This document shows, one piece after another, positions 14,145 through 20,266 of a stretch of 20,266 bases of DNA. Both the position numbers and the translations under genes were made by a program. A model generated the notes under the pieces. The model worked only from the letters and a program-made list of their open reading frames with translations. It was not told the origin of the DNA and made no database searches. Position 1 is the stretch's first letter. Each line of letters begins with the position of its first letter. Origin of the DNA: an uncultured Microbacterium sp. (GTDB lineage: Bacteria; Actinomycetota; Actinomycetes; Actinomycetales; Microbacteriaceae); assembly GCA_937926065.1 (NCBI GenBank), contig CALANM010000210.1, positions 1-20,266 on the forward strand, read 5' to 3'.

Positions 14145-17100
14145 GACGAGCTCACCGCCCCGACGGTGTGAATGCGGCACAAGCCGTAGGTGTGGTCGTC
14201 ACGACAGTGCGCCTCGAATGGTGCCAGGAACTCTCTGCCTCCGACGACGTGCACAGCGTCGCGGATCCGGGAGAGGAACGCCTGACGCGCCTCATCGTCG
14301 AGCGGCGGCTGCGCGGGCGTCGCATACTCGGCGCCGCGCACCTTCTTGAGCACAAGGAGCTTCGCGCCTCCGGACGGCCGCCCCGCGACGGCGGGGATGG
14401 CGCCGCCCTCGAAGGCGAGCTGGTAGGCGCTCAGCTGCGGGTTGGTCAGCGCGGCCGATGCGCTCGTGGACTCGTTGCGCCCCGTCTTGAGATCGACGAT
14501 CACGACGGATCCATCGGCCGTGAGCTCGACGCGGTCCACGGTGCCGCTGATGACCGCCGGCACAGCTGCGCCTTCGACCGGCACCTGCAGCTCGAACCGA
14601 GGCTCGGCGCTTATGAGCGTCGTGCCCGCGCGCTCGGCATCACGGAGATAGCGGCTGAGACGGGCGATGAGATCGCGTGCGCGTGAGCGCTCGGAGCGCT
14701 CGATCCAGGCGGCTTCGAACTCGAGCTCGCCCCAGCGCCCCTCGACGGCGCGCCACAGGGCCTCCTCGTCGGCGCTCTCGGCGTGTTCGAGAGCGCCATG
14801 GATGAGCGTTCCGAGTCCGGCGGTGACGGAGCCGCTGTCTGCTCCGAGCTCCCCGATGACCCAGTTGAGCTGGCAGTCATCGATGGCCTGCAGTTTGGAA
14901 GGCGACAGGCGTGCGGGCTCCGACTCGAGGTCGTACAGCGGCCCCGTCGAGCTCGGCGACGGGATGCCGTACCACTCATCGGGGTCGGCGCCGGGCACTC
15001 CCGCAGCGGCGAGCAGCGCGAGCTGCCCGGCCGCCTGCCGTCGCTCCGAGTCGCTGATGCCTGGCACAGTGAGCGTGCGCCGGTGCAGCGCGACCAGACC
15101 CCGCAGCGACAGGGGATGCTCCGCGCTCGGCGGTGCCGGCTGCGCGGGCGGGAGCATCTCGAACAGCACGCTCGGGCCGGTGTCGTCGTCATCGACGGCC
15201 GTGACGATCAGCTGCGCCCGCGCGCGCGAGACGGCACGCGCGAACAGCCGCAGCTCGTCATGCAGCACTTCTCGCCGTCGATCCACCGTGTCGGGCACAA
15301 CGCCTTCAGCCAGTCCCAGGCGCCATGTCTCGAGGAGGCTTCCGCGCACCCGCAGGTTCGGCCAGACGCCGTCCTGCACGCCCGCGATCACAACCGTGTC
15401 GAACTCGGCGCCGAGAGCGCCCGCCGGCGTCATGATCCGCACCGCGCCGACCGGCAAGGGAGCGCTCAGCCGATCCTCGGCGACGTCCGAGTCGAGGATG
15501 CCGCGCAGGAACGCGATCGGCGAGGTGCCGTCGTCGCGCTCACCGTGACGCTTCGCCGCCTGGAACAAGGCGACGACGGCGTCGAGGTCGCGACCTGCCT
15601 GCTCCGCGAGCGCCCCCTGGCCCTGCGACGCGGTGCGCCACGCTCGCTCGCGTCCCGAACGCTCCCACGCAGTCCACAGCAGTTCGTGCGCCGTCGCGCC
15701 TTCGTCGAGCTGCGCACGCAGGGCCTGAAGGGTCTGCGCCACGCGCGCGGCACGGCGACCCTCGCGCGTATCGAGGAGCTCGAACTCGAGCGGCTCGCGC
15801 ATCGCCGACACCAGCAGCTCACGCGCCGTCGGGAGCGTCTCGTCGCCGCGCTGCAACGCGGCGTGCCGGAGCGCCGTGCGCAGCCGACGCAGTTCGACGG
15901 CATCCATGCCCGCGCCGCGGAGCGCCTCCGTGACGGTCTCGGGGTCCCAGTTCTCGACGTCGGCGGCGGCGAGATCGACCATGCGAAGGAGATCGCGCAC
16001 CGCCGTCGATGACGCGAGCGTGCGCGTGGGTCCGGTCGTTCCGGTCGGCACGTCGCGTGCCGACAGCTCGTCTTCGAGCCTGGCGACCTGCCGTGAGTCG
16101 TGAGCGATGACGGCGCACTCTTCCCACGGCACGCCGTCGTGCACGTGGCGCTCACGCAGCAGGCGGGCGATCGTGTCGTACTCCTCGGCGGCGGAGCGGA
16201 GTGCGTGGACGCGCAGGGAAGCGTCGTGCTGCGGTGCCCCGGCATCCGGATCGGCCGCGGTGGCGCGGGGACGATGTCGGTGGGCGACGACTCCCACGGC
16301 CCCGATGCGCGATGTCACCTGCGCCAGCAGGTCACGCTGCGCGGCGGTGCCCCGCTGCGCCGTGTGCAGGACGTGGACCGGCGCCGCCGCAGCGAGCCGC
16401 GCGAAGTTCTCTGGACTCGCCCCTCGGAAGGCCCCCGAGCCGACGTCGGGATCGCCGAACGCGAGCACCGCGACGCCGCGCTCCCGCAGCGCCTCGAGGA
16501 GCTCGATGCCGCCGAGCGTCAGCTCCTGCGCGTCGTCGACGAGCACGGCGCGCAGCCGGCCGACCGCGCCGAGTGCCGGCGACCCGTGCGACGACGTCCG
16601 CAGCAGCGTGGTCGCCTCGCGGACGAGCCCGGCCGCGTCACGGTGAGCTCCCCTCATGCGTGAACGCACGTCGTGGTACTCACGGGCGAAGGAGGCCATC
16701 GCCCGCCACACCTCGACGTCATGCTCGGCCGCGCGGCGGGCCAGTTCGTCGGAGCCGATGCCCAGGGCCGTCATCTCCGCCAGGAAGGCGCGCACTTCGG
16801 CACGGAATCCTCGGGTGCCGCGGACCTCGGCCGGAAGCCAGGCGGGCCAGCGTCGGCGTCCGTGGACCTCGTCTTCGGCATCGCCTTCGAGGAGGTCCTG
16901 CACGATGCGATCTTCATCCGGCCCGGTCAGCAGCTGCGGCGGATCGGCGTCGGCGTGCACGAGCGCCGCACGGACCACCTGGTATGCGAAGGCAGCCACT
17001 GATTTCGCCAGCGGCCCAGCAGTGGCCACGGCCACCGCGATCGCGAGCTCATCTCGCAGCGCCGTCGCCGCCGGACGGGTCGGGGTGAGCACGAGCAGCT

Positions 17101-17263
17101 CTTCGGGAGCGAGACCCGACGCGATGAGCATGGCTGCGCGCGCCAGGATGACGGTCGTCTTGCCCGTTCCGGGAGCCCCGACCACGACGCCGGACGCATC
17201 GGCCGGAAGCTCGATCACGCGACGCTGGTCGACGTCTTCGACCAGGGTCCGCGAATGCTGCAT
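14141..17263 (-). CDS. adnA: AdnA-like helicase-nuclease subunit with degenerate motor motif
   Basis: The 1040-residue partner of AdnB has a Walker A motif (GAPGTGKT, 29-36), but Walker B reads DDAQE (243-247) instead of DExQD. That fits the known weaker motor of AdnA. The C-terminal RecB-type nuclease retains its residues: H822 (GTLIH), D910 (GTVDRV), D924 and K926 (VDLKTG), Q943 and Y947 (QLSAY). The iron-sulfur cysteines usual for AddB and AdnA nucleases look incomplete: C797, then C1020 and C1029, with Asp1023 where the middle cysteine of CxxCx5C would be. The frame is open for 94 codons upstream. ATG 17263 is chosen because the protein then starts MQHSRTLVEDVDQRRVIEL, just before the Walker A domain, and TAGCGT lies 7 nt before it. 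It is the first gene of the adnA-adnB operon, with a 4-nt overlap. Confidence 0.88.
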   Translation of the reverse strand: MQHSRTLVEDVDQRRVIELPADASGVVVGAPGTGKTTVILARAAMLIASGLAPEELLVLTPTRPAATALRDELAIAVAVATAGPLAKSVAAFAYQVVRAALVHADADPPQLLTGPDEDRIVQDLLEGDAEDEVHGRRRWPAWLPAEVRGTRGFRAEVRAFLAEMTALGIGSDELARRAAEHDVEVWRAMASFAREYHDVRSRMRGAHRDAAGLVREATTLLRTSSHGSPALGAVGRLRAVLVDDAQELTLGGIELLEALRERGVAVLAFGDPDVGSGAFRGASPENFARLAAAAPVHVLHTAQRGTAAQRDLLAQVTSRIGAVGVVAHRHRPRATAADPDAGAPQHDASLRVHALRSAAEEYDTIARLLRERHVHDGVPWEECAVIAHDSRQVARLEDELSARDVPTGTTGPTRTLASSTAVRDLLRMVDLAAADVENWDPETVTEALRGAGMDAVELRRLRTALRHAALQRGDETLPTARELLVSAMREPLEFELLDTREGRRAARVAQTLQALRAQLDEGATAHELLWTAWERSGRERAWRTASQGQGALAEQAGRDLDAVVALFQAAKRHGERDDGTSPIAFLRGILDSDVAEDRLSAPLPVGAVRIMTPAGALGAEFDTVVIAGVQDGVWPNLRVRGSLLETWRLGLAEGVVPDTVDRRREVLHDELRLFARAVSRARAQLIVTAVDDDDTGPSVLFEMLPPAQPAPPSAEHPLSLRGLVALHRRTLTVPGISDSERRQAAGQLALLAAAGVPGADPDEWYGIPSPSSTGPLYDLESEPARLSPSKLQAIDDCQLNWVIGELGADSGSVTAGLGTLIHGALEHAESADEEALWRAVEGRWGELEFEAAWIERSERSRARDLIARLSRYLRDAERAGTTLISAEPRFELQVPVEGAAVPAVISGTVDRVELTADGSVVIVDLKTGRNESTSASAALTNPQLSAYQLAFEGGAIPAVAGRPSGGAKLLVLKKVRGAEYATPAQPPLDDEARQAFLSRIRDAVHVVGGREFLAPFEAHCRDDHTYGLCRIHTVGAVSSS

Positions 17264-17276
17264 GTCCACCACGCTA
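17264..17276 (-). promoter_or_regulatory. Candidate leaderless -10 element for adnA
   Basis: On the minus strand TAGCGT (17276-17271) is followed by seven bases and ATG 17263. A GGTGG overlaps the spacer, but it sits too near the start for a usual ribosome site. The spacing fits a leaderless transcript. No clear -35 is visible. Confidence 0.45.
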
Positions 17277-17304
17277 GCCGGAGCCTCGGACACTCCGGTT
17301 GTCG

Positions 17305-17344
17305 TAAAGTCGGAAGGGACGCCCGCAGAAGCGGGCCGGAAAGG
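17305..17344 (+). promoter_or_regulatory. Candidate -10, leader hairpin and ribosome site of the DUF3107 gene
   Basis: TAAAGT (17305-17310) is a good -10 candidate. It is followed by a perfect 6-bp hairpin, GCCCGC/GCGGGC (17321-17326 and 17331-17336) with an AGAA loop, and then GGAAAGG (17338-17344), 10 nt before the GTG. The hairpin ends just before the ribosome site and could tune translation or protect the 5' end. Confidence 0.45.
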
Positions 17345-17354
17345 CAGTTCACCC

Positions 17355-17579
17355 GTGGAGATCCGCATCGGCCTCGCGCACACCGCGCGAGAGCTCAGCT
17401 TCGAGTCCGACGAATCGACCGACGCCGTCAAGAAGTACGTCTCCGACGCATTGGCGTCCGGCACGAACCACCTGTCCTTCACCGACGCCAAGGGGAACTC
17501 GTACATCGTTCCCGCGGCCGCCATCACGTTCGTCGAGATCGGCACCGATCACTCGCGTCGCGTCGGCTTCGTCGCCTGA
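17355..17579 (+). CDS. DUF3107 family small protein
   Basis: This 74-residue protein matches the actinobacterial DUF3107 family (Rv3208A/TB9.4-like), whose function is unknown. The sequence starts VEIRIGLAHTARELSFESDES and ends in VEIGTDHSRRVGFVA. It has no signal peptide or membrane helix and looks like a compact alpha/beta protein. The start is GTG 17355, supported by GGAAAGG upstream and by the family's usual N-terminus. It is divergent from adnA, with a 91-bp gap. The next gene starts one base after its stop, so the two are an operon. Confidence 0.9.
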   Translation: MEIRIGLAHTARELSFESDESTDAVKKYVSDALASGTNHLSFTDAKGNSYIVPAAAITFVEIGTDHSRRVGFVA

Positions 17580-17580
17580 C

Positions 17581-17871
17581 ATGCAGATCGTCATCGCGCT
17601 CGTCTTCGGCGCTGCGGCGGGCGGTCTCCTGCACTACCTGCAGGGCGGTCGCTCGTCGCGCGGCGCCGCCCTCGCGCCCGTGCTCGGCACGTTCGCCGGC
17701 GGCTTCACCTGGATGGCGCTCACGTGGCTCGGGCTCACGACCCTGAGTCCGTGGCTGTGGCTGGCCTCGTTCGCGGCGCCGCTCGTCATCGTGCCCGCGA
17801 CCCTCGCCGTGCTGACCCGCCTGCGGGCGACCCACGACGAGAAGGAACGCGCCCGCCTCGGCATCGCCTGA
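17581..17871 (+). CDS. Small three-helix membrane protein, function unknown
   Basis: I do not recognise a named family. The 96-residue protein has three hydrophobic segments (about 1-20, 30-52 and 57-82), with a short Gly/Arg/Ser loop after the first and a charged C-terminal tail (RLRATHDEKERARLG), which predicts a small inner-membrane protein. The ATG lies one base after the DUF3107 stop, so it is almost certainly cotranscribed and probably translated by reinitiation. Codon use matches its neighbours. A hairpin overlapping its stop ends the unit. Confidence 0.75.
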   Translation: MQIVIALVFGAAAGGLLHYLQGGRSSRGAALAPVLGTFAGGFTWMALTWLGLTTLSPWLWLASFAAPLVIVPATLAVLTRLRATHDEKERARLGIA

Positions 17872-17900
17872 GGCCTGGCAGCCAGCCTGCCGTCAGGCCT
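17871..17900. terminator. Bidirectional hairpin terminator
   Basis: A 7-bp inverted repeat, AGGCCTG (17871-17877) and CAGGCCT (17894-17900), encloses a further 4-bp pairing (GCAG/CTGC). It spans the 27-bp gap between two convergent genes and overlaps both of their stop codons. Confidence 0.65.
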
Positions 17901-18615
17901 ATGCGTCCAGTCCCAGGGCCGCCATGCGTCGTGAATGCGCGCCGAGCAGCTCGGTGAACACCGGCTCCACCCGCTTCTCCTCCGCTGCGTCCAGCGACTG
18001 CGGCCGGAGCGCGGCACGCGCGATGAGCAGGGTGTCGCCGACCAGCCGTCGCCCCCAGAGAGCGAGGAGCGAGCGCCACTCGGCATCCGACTCGATCGCC
18101 TCCGTGATGATGCCGACGACCGCGTCGCGATCGTCGTCGCGGTCGAGGATCGCCGCCACTCGGGAGCCCGTGGACCCGTAGCTGGCGGACAGGGACCGGT
18201 AGAAGTCGTCGAGCATGCCCGCCGTGATGTGCACCGACAGCATCGTCTCGAGCGGCCGTGCGCCGTGCGTCGCGCGGCGGAACGCGTCCAGGGGCTCTCG
18301 GAACGGCAGCATGAGCTCCACCGAGTCCTCGCCGCGCTCGCGGATGAGACCGACAAGCGCGCGGTGCTTCGTGAGCGCCGAGCCCGCGGCCAGTGACAGC
18401 CGCTCCTTGTGTGTCAGGTCGGGCGTCGGAGCGATGAGCTCGCTGAGGGTCTCGAAGTAGCCCAGCTGCAGATACGCGGCCTGGCCCAGGAAGGTGTCGA
18501 TGTCGGGGGCCAGCTCCTCGAAGTCGACGCGCGAGACGTCGCCGTGATCGCCGCGCGAACGGACGCGCAGCGTCCGCTCGGGTGCGCGACTGCGCTGCCA
18601 GAACCACCTCACCAC
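17899..18615 (-). CDS. Ferritin-like fold protein (MiaE-like family), iron motif not conserved
   Basis: The 238-residue, mostly helical protein resembles the actinobacterial ferritin-like fold proteins (Rv3210c type, MiaE_2-like). Recognisable parts are the first helix pair (YLQLGYFETLSELI, 48-61), the second helix (AAGSALTKHRALVGLI, 76-91), the segment ITAGMLDDFYRSL (130-142) and the last helices with WGRRLVGDTL (187-196). In family members I recall, the second helix carries an ExxH ligand pair. Here the Glu position is Leu81 while His84 remains, and no ExxH occurs anywhere in the protein, so a diiron site is doubtful. The start is GTG 18615, or the adjacent GTG 18612. The frame is open further upstream, but that part lacks family resemblance. 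TAGGCT lies 7 nt before GTG 18615. Confidence 0.82.
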   Translation of the reverse strand: MVRWFWQRSRAPERTLRVRSRGDHGDVSRVDFEELAPDIDTFLGQAAYLQLGYFETLSELIAPTPDLTHKERLSLAAGSALTKHRALVGLIRERGEDSVELMLPFREPLDAFRRATHGARPLETMLSVHITAGMLDDFYRSLSASYGSTGSRVAAILDRDDDRDAVVGIITEAIESDAEWRSLLALWGRRLVGDTLLIARAALRPQSLDAAEEKRVEPVFTELLGAHSRRMAALGLDA

Positions 18616-18628
18616 GCAGTACAGCCTA
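18616..18628 (-). promoter_or_regulatory. Candidate leaderless -10 element for the ferritin-like gene
   Basis: On the minus strand TAGGCT (18628-18623) is followed by seven bases and GTG 18615. No Shine-Dalgarno sequence is present between them, which fits a leaderless transcript. The same hexamer, TAGGCT, serves as the candidate -10 on the other strand at 18701. Confidence 0.45.
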
Positions 18629-18700
18629 GGGCCGACTCCCCTGACCGGCGCATCCGGCGGTTCCCCCTCACGGGTCCCCGATCCGCGCGACGGCCTCCGG

Positions 18701-18800
18701 TAGGCTTGTCGTCGTCCCGGCGACGGATCGGGACCCCGCGCCTGTGGCTGAGTGAAGGGCGTGGACACGACACCCGGCGGCCTCTCACCGCCAGACAGGC
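18701..18800 (+). promoter_or_regulatory. Candidate promoter and structured 5' leader of the DEAD-box helicase gene
   Basis: TAGGCT (18701-18706) is a candidate -10, which would give a leader of about 90 nt. The leader contains a perfect 6-bp stem, GTCCCG/CGGGAC (18714-18719 and 18729-18734), and a 5-bp stem, GGCGG/CCGCC (18776-18780 and 18788-18792), ending 8 nt before the ATG. The ribosome site is weak (AGACAGGC). Long structured leaders are known for cold- and self-regulated RNA helicase genes such as E. coli deaD/csdA; regulation here is an inference. Confidence 0.4.
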
Positions 18801-20266
18801 ATGAAAACAGTGACGACATTCGTCGAACTCGGAATCGATCAGGACATCGTCGACGCGCTCGCGTCGAAGGGCATCGTCGACGCCTTCCCCATTCAGGAGC
18901 AGACGATCCCGCTCGGGCTTCCCGGTCAGGACATCATCGGACAGGCGAAGACCGGAACGGGGAAGACCTTCGGCTTCGGCATCCCCGTCGTCCAGCGACT
19001 GGGTGTCGATCCGGCTCCCGGCGTCAAGGCGCTCATCGTCGTGCCCACGCGCGAGCTCGCCGTGCAGGTGTACGAAGACATGGACCTGCTCACCTCGAAC
19101 CGGTCCACGAGCGTCGTCGCGATCTACGGCGGCAAGGCCTACGAGGGCCAGATCGACCAGCTCAAGGCGGGCGCCCAGATCGTGGTCGGCACGCCCGGCC
19201 GCCTCATCGACCTGAGCAATCAGCGCCTGCTCGACCTCTCGAACGCGACGGAGGTCGTGCTCGACGAGGCCGACAAGATGCTCGACCTCGGCTTCCTGCC
19301 CGACATCGAGAAGATCTTCTCGAAGGTGGCCCCCGTGCGGCACACCCAGCTCTTCTCGGCGACCATGCCGGGCCCCATCGTGGCTCTCGCACGGCGCTTC
19401 ATGTCCAACCCGATCCACATCCGCGCGACCGACCCCGACGAGGGCCTCACGCAGGCGAACATCCGCCACATCGTCTACCGGGCGCACGCGCTGGACAAGG
19501 ATGAGGTGATCGCACGCATCCTGCAGGCTGAGGGCCGCGGCAAGACCGTCATCTTCACTCGCACGAAGCGCGCCGCCCAGAAGCTCGTCGACGAGCTGAA
19601 CGACCGCGGCTTCAACGCCGGCGCCGTCCACGGCGACATGAGCCAAGAGGCGCGTGAGCGTTCGATGGCCGCCTTCAAGGCAGGCAAGAAGGACATCCTC
19701 ATCGCCACCGACGTCGCCGCCCGCGGCATCGACGTCGACGACGTCACCCACGTCATCAACCACACGATCCCCGACGACGAGAAGACATACCTGCACCGCG
19801 CAGGGCGCACCGGACGCGCCGGCAAGACCGGCATCGCCGTGACCTTCGTCGACTGGGAGGACCTGCACAAGTGGGCCCTCATCAACCGTGCGCTCGAGTT
19901 CGGCCAGCCCGAGCCGGTCGAGACGTACTCGTCGAGCCCGCACCTCTTCGAGGACCTCAATATCCCCGCCGGCACGAAGGGCCGCATCGCGACGGCCCCG
20001 AAGACGCAGACGGTGCGCACGCAGCGTCCGGCACGAGCGGCCGACGCCGCAGCGGAGGGGACGACCGAGGGCGGCACCCGTCGCCGCCGCCGTCGTCGCG
20101 CGGCGTCTGAAGAGGCGCGCGTCGGTGCGACGTTCGCGGAAGGCGTGGACGCGGGTCAGGGTCGCGCCGCGACCGAGGGCGAGTCGAGTGCTGACCGCTC
20201 TGCAGACGGTGCAGGCACGCACGACGGCGCCGGCAAGGGGCATCACGACGGCAAGCCCGCACCGGC
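18801..20266 (+). CDS. DEAD-box ATP-dependent RNA helicase (partial, RhlE-like)
   Basis: The gene is open at the window end; 488 codons are present. All DEAD-box motifs are visible in order: Q motif (FPIQEQTIP, Q32), motif I AKTGTGKT (49-56), Ia PTREL (82-86), GG (110-111), Ib TPGR (131-134), II DEAD (155-158), III SAT (186-188), IV IFTRTK, V DVAARGID (304-311) and VI HRAGRTGRA (332-340). A C-terminal extension follows, with a seven-arginine run (427-433) and a Gly/Ala/Asp/Glu-rich disordered segment that continues past the window. It remodels RNA, probably in ribosome assembly or RNA decay. ATG 18801 is used, and GTG 18810 in the same frame is a real alternative start. Position matches Rv3211, annotated rhlE. 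It is divergent from the ferritin-like gene. Confidence 0.95.
   Translation, partial: MKTVTTFVELGIDQDIVDALASKGIVDAFPIQEQTIPLGLPGQDIIGQAKTGTGKTFGFGIPVVQRLGVDPAPGVKALIVVPTRELAVQVYEDMDLLTSNRSTSVVAIYGGKAYEGQIDQLKAGAQIVVGTPGRLIDLSNQRLLDLSNATEVVLDEADKMLDLGFLPDIEKIFSKVAPVRHTQLFSATMPGPIVALARRFMSNPIHIRATDPDEGLTQANIRHIVYRAHALDKDEVIARILQAEGRGKTVIFTRTKRAAQKLVDELNDRGFNAGAVHGDMSQEARERSMAAFKAGKKDILIATDVAARGIDVDDVTHVINHTIPDDEKTYLHRAGRTGRAGKTGIAVTFVDWEDLHKWALINRALEFGQPEPVETYSSSPHLFEDLNIPAGTKGRIATAPKTQTVRTQRPARAADAAAEGTTEGGTRRRRRRRAASEEARVGATFAEGVDAGQGRAATEGESSADRSADGAGTHDGAGKGHHDGKPAP

Noticed and set aside
11559..14171. Long plus-strand frames opposite adnB
   Set aside because: They are mirror frames of a well-supported helicase-nuclease, with no motifs and no ribosome sites.
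17264..17545. Upstream extension of AdnA by 94 codons
   Set aside because: It would cover the DUF3107 gene and its promoter in antisense. ATG 17263 places the family N-terminus correctly.
18609..20246. A 545-codon open frame on the minus strand opposite the DEAD-box gene
   Set aside because: The plus strand carries every DEAD-box motif in order, and the minus frame is a compositional shadow without domains.
1..20266. Mobile element, prophage, tRNA or rRNA search
   Set aside because: No transposase, integrase, target duplication, attachment repeat or tRNA-like fold was seen, gaps are too short for most of these, and the gene order is an old conserved block.

Overview
The window is about 70% G+C. 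It is packed with genes, has very short intergenic gaps, uses many GTG starts, and no stretch over 300 bases lacks a gene. Protein content and gene order point to a high-GC actinobacterium, most likely Microbacteriaceae (Microbacterium-like). The gene order closely follows the conserved actinobacterial block known from Mycobacterium tuberculosis as Rv3193c to Rv3211: UPF0182, PDZ/Lon-like protease, zincin-like protein, cyclodehydratase-like protein, uvrD2, nudC, adnB-adnA, DUF3107, ferritin-like protein, DEAD-box helicase. This comparison is from memory, not from a search.

Layout. 2-376 (+) is the 3' end of a UbiA-family prenyltransferase, probably a carotenoid (lycopene) elongase. A 15-bp hairpin separates it from a convergent UPF0182 membrane protein (427-3363, -), which lies downstream of a membrane-anchored PDZ plus Lon-type protease (3451-4569, -). 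Divergent from these are a DUF2342/zincin-like protein with a degenerate HExxH motif (4693-6150, +) and a CxxC/CxC protein related to the substrate-binding half of azole-peptide cyclodehydratases (6202-7071, +). The latter runs tail to tail into uvrD2 (6914-8626, -), and the two share 158 bp. uvrD2 is coupled to nudC (8623-9528, -) by an ATGA overlap.

Divergent from nudC is an aminoglycoside-phosphotransferase-fold protein whose catalytic residues are all replaced (9593-10816, +), so it is a probable pseudokinase. It converges on the adnA-adnB operon (17263 down to 10860, -), which encodes the two-subunit actinobacterial helicase-nuclease for double-strand-break end resection. Then come DUF3107 and a small three-helix membrane protein (17355-17871, +), a ferritin-fold protein without ExxH (17899-18615, -), and a DEAD-box RNA helicase cut by the window end (18801-20266, +).

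How the genes work together. The centre is a genome-maintenance island: AdnAB, UvrD2, the NADH/NAD-cap pyrophosphatase NudC, and the pseudokinase inserted between them. The left part groups two membrane proteins and a zincin-like protein that may share an envelope or proteolysis role (inference). Several genes that start a transcription unit have a TANNNT hexamer only 6-8 nt before the start codon, which suggests frequent leaderless transcription.

I see no RNA gene, mobile element, CRISPR array or phage gene. The most unusual items are the pseudokinase, the overlap of two conserved C-terminal motifs on opposite strands, the degenerate cysteine cluster of AdnA, a 10-codon upstream reading frame, and an over-represented 8-mer.
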